Source: Geodermatophilus tzadiensis
Lineage (GTDB): Bacteria > Actinomycetota > Actinomycetes > Mycobacteriales > Geodermatophilaceae
Length of the DNA stretch: 64,000 bases
Direction of reading: 5' to 3'
Assembly (NCBI RefSeq): GCF_003002915.1
Contig: NZ_PVTG01000011.1
Span: 62,001-126,000, forward strand
Made by a program: the position numbers and the translations under genes. Shown piece after piece: positions 17,955 through 26,338 of the stretch (position 1 is its first letter; every line of letters begins with the position of its first letter). The notes under the pieces are model-generated. The model saw nothing but the letters and a program-made list of their open reading frames with translations, searched no databases and was not told the DNA's origin.

Positions 17955-18019
17955 GCGGCCCCTCGCGGGGTCCCGCCACGAGCCCGCGAGTGGCGGGGGG
18001 CGAGGAGGTCCCTCGTTCA
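17955..18019 (-). repeat. Dispersed hairpin repeat, copy 2
   Basis: Read on the minus strand this starts exactly at the ideR stop (TGAACGAGGGACC), then a C-run, CCACTCGCGGGCTCGTGG, GCGGGACC and GCGAGGGGCCGCC. It matches copy 3 base for base over most of its length. It lies between the ideR stop and the start of the S9 peptidase gene, so it could end the ideR transcript. Confidence 0.75.
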
Positions 18020-18724
18020 GAGCTGTGCGGCGGCCTCGGCCGGGGTGAGCTCCTCGTCCAGGACGGCGACGAAGACGTGCTGGGCGACGCCGTGCGGCAG
18101 CGCCTGGCCGTCGAGGCTGATCGTCCCGTTGCTCGACGTCGCCACGACCGTGGCGCCCGGGCGCAGGCCGCGGTCGGCGAGCGCGCGCAGCAGGTCGGCG
18201 TCCTCCTGCAGCTGCTCGCTGATCCGCCGGATCACCACCCGGCGGCCCTCGGCGGTGGCCGAGGTGGACAGCAGGGTGAGCGAGTCGAGCACCGCGGAGG
18301 TCTCCCCGCCCAGCGCGTCCAGCCCGGGGATCGGGTTGCCGAAGGGCGAGACCGTCGGGTTGCCGAGCAGGGTCAGCAGCTTGCGCTCGACCGCCTCGCT
18401 CATCACGTGCTCCCAGCGGCAGGCCTCCTCGTGGACGTCGGCGTAGTCCAGGCCGATCACGTCGACGAGCAGGCACTCGGCGAGCCGGTGCTTGCGCATG
18501 ACCGCGGTGGCCAGGTGGCGGCCCTGGTCGGACAGCTGCAGGTGCCGGTCGCCCTCCACCGTCAGCAGCCCGTCGCGCTCCATCCGGGCGACGGTCTGGC
18601 TGACCGTCGGGCCGCTCTGGTGCAGCCGCTCGGCGATGCGCGCCCGCAGCGGCACGATGCCCTCTTCCTCCAGCTCGAAGATCGTGCGGAGGTACATCTC
18701 GGTGGTGTCGATGAGGTCGTTCAC
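18017..18724 (-). CDS. ideR: Iron-dependent repressor, DtxR/IdeR family
   Basis: This 235-residue protein has a winged-helix DNA-binding domain (TTEMYLRTIFELEEEG, SGPTVSQTVARMERDG), a dimer and metal-binding domain, and a C-terminal SH3-like/FeoA domain. With the GTG at 18724, the metal ligands fall at the canonical numbers: Met10, His79, Glu83, His98, Cys102, Glu105 and His106. The GGAGGA site lies six bases before that GTG, while the other in-frame GTG at 18730 would be fused to it, so 18724 is the start. It represses iron-uptake genes when Fe(II) is sufficient. In mycobacteria ideR lies next to sigB, which is 5.5 kb away here. Confidence 0.95.
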   Translation of the reverse strand: MNDLIDTTEMYLRTIFELEEEGIVPLRARIAERLHQSGPTVSQTVARMERDGLLTVEGDRHLQLSDQGRHLATAVMRKHRLAECLLVDVIGLDYADVHEEACRWEHVMSEAVERKLLTLLGNPTVSPFGNPIPGLDALGGETSAVLDSLTLLSTSATAEGRRVVIRRISEQLQEDADLLRALADRGLRPGATVVATSSNGTISLDGQALPHGVAQHVFVAVLDEELTPAEAAAQL

Positions 18725-18915
18725 TGGCACTCCTCCGTGTCGTGCCCGATCCTACGGCCCGGCGCCGTGCCGTCCGGATCACGCCGAGGGCCGGACGCAG
18801 GGCACCACCAGGGTCGCGGCGGTAGCGTCCCGCCGCAGGGGAGTGGCCGTACCGGCGTCCCCGGCCGGCCGGGCGAGGTGGCCCGGGCCGGCGAGCGCGG
18901 CGACAGGAGGAGCCC

Positions 18916-20097
18916 GTGAGCGACGCGGTTGCCGTCGTGTGGGACGACGCGCTGCTCGGCTACACCATGGGCGGCGACCACCCGCTGCACCCCGTGCGGC
19001 TGGACCTGACGATGCGGCTGGCCGAGGGCCTGGGCGTGCTGGCGAGCGACCGGCTGGAGGTCGTCGCACCGACCCCGGCCGGGCCGGACCTGCTGACCCT
19101 CTGCCACGACCCCGAGTACCTCGAGGCCGTCAAGCGGGCGCCCACCGACCCCGGGGTCGGCCACGGGCTGCACACCGCGGACAACCCCGTCTTCGAGGGC
19201 ATGTACGACGCCGCCGCGCTGATCACCGGCGGCAGCGTGCTGGCCGCCGAGCTGCTGCACCACGGCCGGGCGCAGCACTCGGTCAACATCTCCGGCGGCC
19301 TGCACCACGCGATGAGGGACCGGGCGTCGGGGTTCTGCGTGTTCAACGACGCCTCGATCGCCATCGCCTGGCTGCTGCGCCAGGGCTGGGAGCGGATCGC
19401 CTACGTCGACCTCGACGTCCACCACGGCGACGGCGTGCAGACCGCCTTCTACGACGACCCGCGCGTGCTCACCGTGAGCATCCACCAGACGCCGCTGACG
19501 CTGTTCCCGGGCACCGGCTTCCCCGAGGAGACCGGTGACCCGGACAAGGCGCTGGGCAGCGCGGTCAACCTGGCGCTGCCCAACGGCACCGACGACTCGG
19601 GCTGGCTGCGCGCGTTCCACGCCGTCGTCCCCAGCGTGCTGCGGGCCTTCCGCCCGCAGATCCTGGTCACCCAGTGCGGCTGCGACGCCCACCACGAGGA
19701 CCCGCTGGCCGACCTCGCCCTCACCATCGACGGCCAGCGCGCCGGGTACTCGGCGGTGCACGAGCTCGCCCACGAGCTGTGCGAGGGCCGGTGGCTCGCG
19801 CTGGGCGGCGGCGGGTACGGGCTGGTGCGCTGCGTGCCGCGGGCCTGGACGCACCTGATCGCCGAGGCGTCGGGGGAGCGGCTGGACCCGGTGACCGAGA
19901 TCCCGCAGTCCTGGCGCGACGACGTCATCGCCCGGGGGCTGCGCGCGCGGCCGCCCACGCACATGACCGAGGGCGGCTACACCGGCTTCGCGGCGTGGGA
20001 CCCGTTCACCGAGTCACGGGTCGACCGCGCGATCGCCCGCACCCGCCGGGCGTCGTTCCCCTACTTCGGCCTCGACCCGGACGACCCCCGTGACTGA
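18916..20097 (+). CDS. acuC: Acetoin utilization protein AcuC, class I histone deacetylase fold
   Basis: This 393-residue Zn-dependent deacetylase of the arginase/HDAC fold has ISGGLHHAM for the two catalytic histidines, YVDLDVHHGDGVQ for zinc binding, and the late GGGGYG loop. AcuC removes acetyl groups from acetyl-CoA synthetase and related acyl-CoA synthetases in bacteria where it has been studied. The GTG at 18916 follows an AGGAGGA site. It overlaps the downstream GNAT/acyl-CoA-synthetase gene by eight bases, so a lysine deacetylase and an acetyltransferase are produced together. Confidence 0.93.
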   Translation: MSDAVAVVWDDALLGYTMGGDHPLHPVRLDLTMRLAEGLGVLASDRLEVVAPTPAGPDLLTLCHDPEYLEAVKRAPTDPGVGHGLHTADNPVFEGMYDAAALITGGSVLAAELLHHGRAQHSVNISGGLHHAMRDRASGFCVFNDASIAIAWLLRQGWERIAYVDLDVHHGDGVQTAFYDDPRVLTVSIHQTPLTLFPGTGFPEETGDPDKALGSAVNLALPNGTDDSGWLRAFHAVVPSVLRAFRPQILVTQCGCDAHHEDPLADLALTIDGQRAGYSAVHELAHELCEGRWLALGGGGYGLVRCVPRAWTHLIAEASGERLDPVTEIPQSWRDDVIARGLRARPPTHMTEGGYTGFAAWDPFTESRVDRAIARTRRASFPYFGLDPDDPRD

Positions 20098-22864
20098 ACA
20101 AGGACCCCCCAGCCCCCCACCACTCGCAGGCTCGCGGCGGGACCCTGCAGGGGGGCCGTCGGCGGACCTGGCCACCCCGCCGGAAGAGCAGGAGGCGCCG
20201 CGGCCGCCGGCGCACTGGGAGGCCGACATCATCGCCGCCGACGGCGGCACCGTGCACCTGCGCCCGATCTGCCCCGAGGACGCCGACGGGCTGACCGGGC
20301 TCATGGAGCGCAGCTCCGACCAGACCCGCTACCTGCGGTTCTTCGGGCCGATGAAGCGGCTGTCGGACCGCGACCTCTACCGGTTCACCCACGTCGACCA
20401 CTCCGACCGGGTCGCCTTCGTCGTGCTGCTGGGCGACCAGCTGATCGCCGTCGGCCGCTACGACCGCCTGCCCGGGACCGCCGACGCCGAGATCGCCTTC
20501 CTCGTCGAGGACGCCCACCAGGGCCGCGGGCTGGGCTCGGTGCTGCTCGAGCACCTCGCCGCCGCGGCCCGCGAGCGCGGCATCACCCGCTTCGTCGCCG
20601 AGGTCCTGACCCAGAACGCGCGGATGGTGCGGGTCTTCCTCGACGCCGGGTACCAGGCCAGCCGCTCCTACGAGGACGGCGTGGTCCACCTGACCTTCCC
20701 GATCGCGCTGACCGACGACTCGCTGGCGGTGACCCACGAGCGCGAGCAGCGCAGCGAGTCCCGCTCCATCGCCCGGCTGCTCACCCCGTCGTCGGTGGCC
20801 GTGGTCGGCGCCAGCAACGACGAGGGCAAGGTCGGCAACGCCGTCCTGCGCAACCTGCTGGAGTACGGCTTCGACGGGCCGGTGTACCCGGTCAACCCGA
20901 ACGTGCGGCACGTCCGCGGCGTGCCGGCCTTCGACTCGATCGAGGCCATCGGCGACGACGTCGACCTCGCCGTCGTCGCCGTGCCGGCCGACGAGGTCGC
21001 CGGGGTGGTCGAGAGCTGCCGGCGCAAGCGGGTGCGCGGCCTGGTGGTGATCTCGGGCGGCTTCGGCGAGAGCGGCCCGGCCGGCCGCGACGCCGAGCGC
21101 CGGCTGGTCGCCGCCGCCCGCGCCTCGGGCATGCGCGTGGTGGGGCCCAACTGCCTGGGCATCGTCAACACCGACCCCGCGGTGCGGCTGGACGCCAGCC
21201 TCGCGCCGCAGGTGCCGGGCCGGGGGCGGGTGGGCTTCTTCGCGCAGTCCGGGGCGCTGGGCGTGGCGCTGCTGGAGCGGGCGCGCAGCCGCAACATCGG
21301 CCTGTCCAGCTTCGTCTCGGCGGGCAACCGCGCCGACGTCAGCGGCAACGACCTGCTGCAGTACTGGGCCACCGACCCCGGCACCGAGGTCGTGCTGCTG
21401 CACCTGGAGAGCTTCGGCAACCCCCGCAAGTTCGCCCGGCTGGCCCGCTCGGTGGCGCGCACCAAGCCGGTGGTGGCGGTCAAGAGCGGCCGGCACGGCG
21501 GCCTGGCGCCGGGCCTGGCCGGCACCTCGGTGGCCGTGCCGGAGCAGTCGGTGGCCGCCCTGTTCACCTCGGCCGGCGTCATCCGGGTCGACACGGTCGC
21601 GCAGCTGTTCGAGGTCGGCATGCTCGCGGCCCACCAGCCGCTGCCGGCCGGCGACCGGGTGGCCGTCGTCGGCAACTCGACCGCGCTGGGCGTGCTGGTC
21701 GCCGACGCCGTCCTCGACCAGGGGCTGACCCTGGCGCACGAGGCGCCGGTCGACATCGGCACCGGCGGCAGCCCGGAGCAGTTCCGCGCGGCGCTGCAGG
21801 CGGCCGTGGACGACGACGGGGTCGACACCGTGGTGGCGGTCTTCCTGCCGCCGCTGGTGCGCACGCCGCCCGAGGAGTACGGCCGGGCGCTGTGCGAGGT
21901 CTCGGTCGGCTCGGCCAAGCCGGTCGTGGCGACGTTCCTCTCCGCCGAGGGCTTCCTGCCCGAGCTGACCGTGCCCGACGCCGCCGGCATGCCCGCCCGC
22001 GGCTCGGTGCCCTCCTACGCGACGCCGGAACGGGCGGTCATCGCGCTGGCCCGGGTCACCGAGTACGCGCGCTGGCGGCAGCGGCCGGTGGGCACCGTGC
22101 CCGAGCTGCCCGACGTCGACGAGGAGCGCGCCCGGGCGATCGTCCACGGCGCGCTCGCCGACAGCCCCGCGGGCCGGCCGCTCACCGACGACGAGGCGCT
22201 GGCCCTGCTGGGCGCCTACGGCATCCCGCTGCTGGGCACCCGGGTGGTCACCGACGCCGAGCAGGCGGTCGCCGCCGCCGACGCCGTCGGGTACCCGGTC
22301 GTGCTCAAGTCGACGGCGCCCTGGCTGCGGCACCGCACCGACCTCGGCGGGGTGCGGCTGGACCTGGCCGACGCCGCCGCCGTCCGGGCCGCGTACGCCG
22401 CCATCCCGGCCGGTGACCCGGTGATCGTGCAGGAGATGGCCGCTCCCGGGGTGGCCACCGTGGTGGCGGTGGTCGACGACCCGTCGTTCGGCGCGCTGGT
22501 CAGCTTCGGCGTCGGCGGGGTGGCCACCGAGCTGCTCGGCGACCGCGCCTATCGCACCCTGCCGCTGACCGACCTCGACGCCGCCGAGCTGGTGCGCGCC
22601 CCGCGCGCGTGGCCGCTGCTCGACGGCTGGCGGGGGGCCGAGCCGGTCGACGTGGCCGCGCTCGAGGACCTGCTGCTTCGGGTGGCGCGCCTCGCCGACG
22701 ACCTGCCCGAGGTGCTGGCCCTGGACCTCTCGCCGGTCATCGTGGGCCCGGCGAACCCCTGGCACGGCGGCCGCTCGCTGGTCGTGGCCGGGGGCACCGC
22801 CCGCGTCGGCCCGCCCACCGCGCGCGTCGAGCCCGGCGCCCGCCGGATGCGCGACCTGTACTGA
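20090..22864 (+). CDS. Pat-type protein acetyltransferase (GNAT plus inactive NDP-forming acyl-CoA synthetase)
   Basis: This 924-residue protein has an N-terminal GNAT domain (about residues 45-210, acetyl-CoA loop EDAHQGRGLGSVLLEHL), then the CoA-binding, CoA-ligase and ATP-grasp parts of NDP-forming acyl-CoA synthetases (VAVVGASNDEGKVGN; GPNCLGIVNT; GYPVVLKSTAPW). The region that normally holds the phosphohistidine motif SHTGA reads LAPGLAGTSVAV, with no histidine at that position, as in Salmonella Pat where the synthetase part is regulatory. GNAT-first order resembles Streptomyces PatA. Likely role: acetylation of acyl-CoA synthetases, reversed by AcuC. Residues 3-20 are encoded by dispersed repeat copy 3. 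Confidence 0.88.
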   Translation: MTEQGPPSPPPLAGSRRDPAGGPSADLATPPEEQEAPRPPAHWEADIIAADGGTVHLRPICPEDADGLTGLMERSSDQTRYLRFFGPMKRLSDRDLYRFTHVDHSDRVAFVVLLGDQLIAVGRYDRLPGTADAEIAFLVEDAHQGRGLGSVLLEHLAAAARERGITRFVAEVLTQNARMVRVFLDAGYQASRSYEDGVVHLTFPIALTDDSLAVTHEREQRSESRSIARLLTPSSVAVVGASNDEGKVGNAVLRNLLEYGFDGPVYPVNPNVRHVRGVPAFDSIEAIGDDVDLAVVAVPADEVAGVVESCRRKRVRGLVVISGGFGESGPAGRDAERRLVAAARASGMRVVGPNCLGIVNTDPAVRLDASLAPQVPGRGRVGFFAQSGALGVALLERARSRNIGLSSFVSAGNRADVSGNDLLQYWATDPGTEVVLLHLESFGNPRKFARLARSVARTKPVVAVKSGRHGGLAPGLAGTSVAVPEQSVAALFTSAGVIRVDTVAQLFEVGMLAAHQPLPAGDRVAVVGNSTALGVLVADAVLDQGLTLAHEAPVDIGTGGSPEQFRAALQAAVDDDGVDTVVAVFLPPLVRTPPEEYGRALCEVSVGSAKPVVATFLSAEGFLPELTVPDAAGMPARGSVPSYATPERAVIALARVTEYARWRQRPVGTVPELPDVDEERARAIVHGALADSPAGRPLTDDEALALLGAYGIPLLGTRVVTDAEQAVAAADAVGYPVVLKSTAPWLRHRTDLGGVRLDLADAAAVRAAYAAIPAGDPVIVQEMAAPGVATVVAVVDDPSFGALVSFGVGGVATELLGDRAYRTLPLTDLDAAELVRAPRAWPLLDGWRGAEPVDVAALEDLLLRVARLADDLPEVLALDLSPVIVGPANPWHGGRSLVVAGGTARVGPPTARVEPGARRMRDLY
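20095..20159 (+). repeat. Dispersed hairpin repeat, copy 3 (within a coding start)
   Basis: The element starts at the acuC stop (TGAACAAGGACC), runs through a C-run and CCACTCGCAGGCTCGCGG and ends at GCAGGGGGCCGTC. It matches copies 2 and 6 closely. Here it is also in the reading frame of the acetyltransferase and encodes a Pro/Gly/Arg-rich tail before the GNAT domain. Confidence 0.75.
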
Positions 22865-22880
22865 GCCCCGCGGCCGGACC

Positions 22881-23525
22881 TCACCGCCGCCAGAAGAGGT
22901 GGTGGGTGACGCCGCTCGGGCTGGGGACGACGTCGCGGTGGAAGCGGTCGAGCAGCTCGTCGGGTGACGTCCACAGCCGGGTGCCGGCGCCCAGCTCGAT
23001 CGGGGCGACGGCGACGTGCAGGGTGTCGACGAGGTCGGCCTCGAGGAACTGACGGATCACCGTGGCGCCGCCCCCGAGCCGGACGTCGGCGCCGCCGGCC
23101 GCCGCGCGGGCCTTCTCCAGCACCGTGGCGGGGTCGGCGTCGACGAAGTGGAACGTCGTGTCCGACAGCGTGAACGACGGGCGCACGTGGTGGGTCATCA
23201 CGAAGACCGGTGTGTGGAACGGCGGCTCCTCGCCCCACCAGCCCTGCCACTCGTGGTCCGGCCAGGGACCGCGGTGCGGCGAGAACTTGTTGCGGCCCAT
23301 GATCTCGGCGCCGATGCCGTGCGCGAAGTCGCGGACGAGGAGGTCGTCGAGACCGCGGCCGCCGCCCGGCCCGGTGCGGCCGGGGAAGCTCGCGGTGGCG
23401 AGCGCCCAGGCCATCAGCTCCCGCGGGTCGGCGTGCCCGAAGGGCCGCTCCAGGCTCTGCCCCTCGCCCGCGCCGTACCCGTCGCTCGAGACGGTGAAGT
23501 TCTGCACCCTCAGCAGCTGGCCCAC
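22881..23525 (-). CDS. Dihydrofolate reductase-like (RibD C-terminal) protein
   Basis: This 214-residue protein of the RibD C-terminal/DHFR-like superfamily binds NADPH and reduces pteridine- or pyrimidine-type substrates in characterised members. Visible family features are the opening RVQNFTVSSDGYGAG, IGAEIMGRNKFSP, VFVMTHH and the NADPH-binding region RLGGGATVIRQFLEADLVD. The GTG at 23525 has a GAGGAGG site about seven bases upstream. It lies 86 bases downstream of the DinB-like gene on the same strand. The substrate is unknown. Confidence 0.88.
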   Translation of the reverse strand: MGQLLRVQNFTVSSDGYGAGEGQSLERPFGHADPRELMAWALATASFPGRTGPGGGRGLDDLLVRDFAHGIGAEIMGRNKFSPHRGPWPDHEWQGWWGEEPPFHTPVFVMTHHVRPSFTLSDTTFHFVDADPATVLEKARAAAGGADVRLGGGATVIRQFLEADLVDTLHVAVAPIELGAGTRLWTSPDELLDRFHRDVVPSPSGVTHHLFWRR

Positions 23526-23611
23526 GGTCCCCTCCTCGGTGTCGGTGCCGTGGTGACCGTCGTCGACCCCGGAACTCATCTGTGCCGGCAGGGTCCGGGC
23601 CTGCGGCGCGG

Positions 23612-24169
23612 TCAGGGCCTCCGGCCGGTGAAGGCGAGCAGCTTCACCTGGTCGTCGGCGTCGTCGGGGACCGGCACGCGCGGGCCGTAGTAGCCGCTGC
23701 TGCGCAGCGCGGCGTCCCACGGCTCGATCCCGGCGAGGAACCCCGAGACCTCCGCCGGGTCGAGCGCCTCGTCCTGACCGGTGGCGCGGGCGAGGTCCCA
23801 GGCGTGCACCAGCAGGTCCATGAGGCCGGTCATCGCGACCAGGTCCTCCAGCGGCATCTCACCCGCGCGGGTCCGCGTCGGCTGTCGTGCCGTGGCGGGG
23901 TCGGCGAGCAGGGCGCGGACGGCGCGGTCGGCCGCCCGCCAGGCGCCGGGTGGGTCGTCGTCCACCGACGGGCCGTCGGGCAGCGGGAGCCCCACCGCGC
24001 CGAGGTAGAGCGACGGCATCCAGTCCACGACGTGCCGGACGACGTCGCGGGCCACCCAGCCCTCGCAGGGCGCCGGGTCGTCCCAGCGGTCGGGCGGGAC
24101 GCCGTCGACCCGCCGGCCGAAGCCGTCCGCCAGTCGCGCCCAGCGCTCCGCCGTCGTCGCCATCGCCAT
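23612..24169 (-). CDS. TIGR03086/mycothiol maleylpyruvate isomerase-type (DinB fold) protein
   Basis: This 185-residue four-helix protein resembles the mycothiol-dependent maleylpyruvate isomerase N-terminal family. The conserved region PPDRWDDPAPCEGWVARDVVRHVVDW contains the first metal-binding histidine, and MTGLMDLLVHAWDLARATG carries a second. The family binds a divalent metal and some members use mycothiol; the reaction here is unknown. The ATG at 24169 has GGAGG five to seven bases upstream. A perfect 20-base palindrome overlaps the ribosome-binding region, so a TetR-like repressor may control it. Confidence 0.82.
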   Translation of the reverse strand: MAMATTAERWARLADGFGRRVDGVPPDRWDDPAPCEGWVARDVVRHVVDWMPSLYLGAVGLPLPDGPSVDDDPPGAWRAADRAVRALLADPATARQPTRTRAGEMPLEDLVAMTGLMDLLVHAWDLARATGQDEALDPAEVSGFLAGIEPWDAALRSSGYYGPRVPVPDDADDQVKLLAFTGRRP

Positions 24170-24180
24170 CGCCGCCTCCT

Positions 24181-24200
24181 CCTCAACCGATCGGTTGAGG
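24181..24200 (-). promoter_or_regulatory. Perfect palindrome, candidate TetR-family operator
   Basis: The sequence cctcaaccgatcggttgagg is a perfect 20-base palindrome located 12-31 bases upstream of the DinB-like start. AACCGATCGGTT cores are common in actinobacterial TetR operators. No TetR gene lies in this window, so a regulator would act in trans. Confidence 0.6.
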
Positions 24201-24246
24201 AAGACCCTGGCCCCGCGCGTCGGCGCTGTCAACGCCCGGGAACGCC

Positions 24247-24279
24247 GAGAGCCGGTCACCCTCAGGATGACCGGCTCTC
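24247..24279 (-). terminator. Hairpin downstream of sigB
   Basis: A perfect 12-base stem (gagagccggtca / tgaccggctctc) closes a nine-base loop, 14 bases beyond the sigB stop. There is no strong T-tract, as is usual in such GC-rich genomes. Confidence 0.75.
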
Positions 24280-24292
24280 GGTGGGGGCTGGA

Positions 24293-25276
24293 CTAGGCCA
24301 GGTAGTCGCGCAGGGCGTCGGCGCGCTGCGGGTCGCGCAGCTTGGCCATCGTCTCGCGCTCGATCTGGCGCACCCGCTCGCGGGAGAGACCGAACTGCTT
24401 GCCGATCTGCTCGAGCGTGCGGGGCTGGCCGCCGTCGAGACCGAAGCGCAGCACGACCACGTCGCGCTCGCGGTCCTCCAGGGTGGAGAGGACGTTGCGC
24501 ACGTCGCCCTTCATCATCTGGAAGGCCACCGCGTCCTCGGCGACCGCGGCGTCGGCGTCCTCGATGAAGTCACCCAGGCGGGACTCCTCGTCGGCACCGA
24601 CGGTCTGGTCGAGGGAGACCAGGTCGCGGCTGTACTCGAGCAGCTCGGTGATCCGCTCGGGCGTCATGTCCAGCTCGAGACCGAGCTCCTCGGCGGTGGG
24701 CTCGCGCTCGAGCTCCTGGTGCACCCGTCGACGGGTCCGCACGACCTTGTTGACCTGCTCGGCCAGGTGCACGGGCAGCCGGATGGTGCGGCCGGAGTCG
24801 GCCATCGCGCGGGTGATCGCCTGGCGGATCCACCACGTCGCGTAGGTCGAGAACTTGAAGCCCTTGGTGTAGTCGAACTTCTCGACGGCGCGGATGAGGC
24901 CGACGTTGCCCTCCTGGATGAGGTCCAGGAACGTCATGCCGTGGCCGGTGTAGCGCTTGGCCACCGACACGACCAGCCGGAGGTTGGCCTCCAGCAGGTG
25001 GCGCTTGGCGGCCTTGCCGTCGGTCGCGAGGGCCTTGTAGTCGCGCTCGACGGCGGGGGTGAGCTGCCGCTCGCCGAGCAGCCGCTCGGCGTAGAGGCCG
25101 GCCTCGATGCGCTTGGCGAGCTCGACCTCCTGCTCGGCGGTCAGCAGGGCGGTCTTGCCGATGGTGTTGAGGTACACGCGCACCAGGTCGGTCGACACCA
25201 GGCCACTGGTGTCCGGCTCGCGTCGCGGTGAGCGGACCTCGAGGGCGTCACTGGGGGAAGACTGGAGGAGCGTCAC
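24293..25276 (-). CDS. sigB: Group 2 RNA polymerase sigma factor SigB
   Basis: This 327-residue primary-like sigma factor lacks the long N-terminal extension of SigA. Region 1.2 starts at [19 protein letters not shown]. Region 2 has [17 protein letters not shown] and the -10 recognition helix [15 protein letters not shown]. Region 3 has [14 protein letters not shown]. Region 4 ends with the helix-turn-helix [19 protein letters not shown]. The GTG at 25276 opens TLLQSSPSD; longer in-frame extensions are low-complexity. An ECF-type promoter motif lies about 140-167 bases upstream, consistent with stress induction. Confidence 0.95.
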   Translation of the reverse strand: MTLLQSSPSDALEVRSPRREPDTSGLVSTDLVRVYLNTIGKTALLTAEQEVELAKRIEAGLYAERLLGERQLTPAVERDYKALATDGKAAKRHLLEANLRLVVSVAKRYTGHGMTFLDLIQEGNVGLIRAVEKFDYTKGFKFSTYATWWIRQAITRAMADSGRTIRLPVHLAEQVNKVVRTRRRVHQELEREPTAEELGLELDMTPERITELLEYSRDLVSLDQTVGADEESRLGDFIEDADAAVAEDAVAFQMMKGDVRNVLSTLEDRERDVVVLRFGLDGGQPRTLEQIGKQFGLSRERVRQIERETMAKLRDPQRADALRDYLA

Positions 25277-25415
25277 GGTCTGTCTTCGTCCTTGCGTCTG
25301 GTTCGGATGCACCGGTCGGTCTGCTGGCCGGTCGCGCACCCGCACGGGTGGGGCTCCGTGTCCGGCGGAGCGCCTCGCTGTGTGGTCCGTTGTGGTCCAA
25401 TGTGTTACGCCCCGT

Positions 25416-25443
25416 CCAACGGTCGGGACGGGTACCGTGTTCC
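25416..25443 (-). promoter_or_regulatory. Candidate SigE/SigH-type stress promoter of sigB
   Basis: On the minus strand GGAACA (25438-25443) is followed after 17 bases by GTTGG (25416-25420). This matches the GGAAC/GTT pattern of SigH/SigE-type ECF promoters known upstream of mycobacterial sigB. The leader to the GTG would be about 135 bases. Confidence 0.55.
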
Positions 25444-25514
25444 ACGGTGCCGGGGTTCTCAGCGAAACCACAGGTGGTGTGTTCGGTCACCATCCGTACC
25501 CACGCGACCGCGGG

Positions 25515-25946
25515 TCAGACCTCCAGCAGCAAGGTCATCGGTCCGTCGTTGACCGAGGCGACTGCCATGCGTGCCCCGAACACCCCGGTCGCGACCGTGG
25601 CGCCGCGACGCCGCAGCTCCGCGACGACCTCCTCCACCAGCGGTTCGGCGACCTCGCCGGGCGCGGCGCCGTCCCAGGAGGGGCGCCGTCCCTTGCGCGT
25701 GTCGGCGTAGAGGGTGAACTGGCTCACGACCAGCACCGGCAGGCCGAGGTCGTCGGCGGACCGGGCGCCGTCGTCGGTGGGGAAGACCCGCAGCTCGTGG
25801 ACCTTGCGGGCCAGCGTCCGCGCGCGGGCTCCGTCGTCGTCCCGGCCGACGCCGACGAGCGCCAGCAGTCCCCGGCCGACCTCCCCGACGACGGCACCGT
25901 CGACGGTCACCGACGCCGAGGACACCCTGCTCACCACCGCGCGCAC
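25515..25946 (-). CDS. dtd: D-aminoacyl-tRNA deacylase
   Basis: This 143-residue DTD-family enzyme hydrolyses D-aminoacyl-tRNAs and glycyl-tRNA(Ala), so D-amino acids are not incorporated into proteins. Both signature motifs are present: [16 protein letters not shown] and NDGPMT near the C-terminus, which form the active site across the dimer. The GTG at 25946 has a GGAGG site nearby. It is read leftward, 238 bases upstream of sigB, and appears to be a single gene. Confidence 0.93.
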   Translation of the reverse strand: MRAVVSRVSSASVTVDGAVVGEVGRGLLALVGVGRDDDGARARTLARKVHELRVFPTDDGARSADDLGLPVLVVSQFTLYADTRKGRRPSWDGAAPGEVAEPLVEEVVAELRRRGATVATGVFGARMAVASVNDGPMTLLLEV

Positions 25947-26338
25947 CGGCTCATCCTCCGCGACCCGCCGGGGACCCGTGCGGCGCGGGCCGGAGTCCAG
26001 GCGGCCGTGCGGCGCCTGTGGTGATCCCGGCTCCCGGCAGACACTGCACGGAACGCCTCGGCGGCTGGGGACGGTCCGGTCGGCGTCTTGTCGCGGTGCC
26101 TGCGGCAGATCCCCCGGAGCCGGCGGCCACCCGACCACGCCTCGACGGACGACGAGCACCGGGACGAGGACACCAGCAGTTGCGAGCGGTGACCAGCCGA
26201 GGCTGCAGCCGGGTACCCGAGCGGGGACCGTTCCTCCCGTCGACCGACCGTCGACCCGTGGCCGACGTCCCCACCTCCGCCTGACCACCCGCCGGGTCCT
26301 CGGCGACGACGCGGGTGACCGCGGTCCCGGGCTCTCGG
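25947..26338. other. Intergenic stretch without a recognisable gene
   Basis: About 390 bases separate dtd from the stop of the HNH gene. Open frames on both strands lack family motifs. Base composition looks slightly less codon-like than around it (for example gcagttgcgagcgg), fitting non-coding DNA or old debris. No repeat, hairpin or RNA gene was recognised. Confidence 0.45.

Noticed and set aside
25947..26338. Possible small RNA or missing gene between dtd and the HNH gene
   Set aside because: No promoter-terminator pair or conserved motif could be seen by eye.
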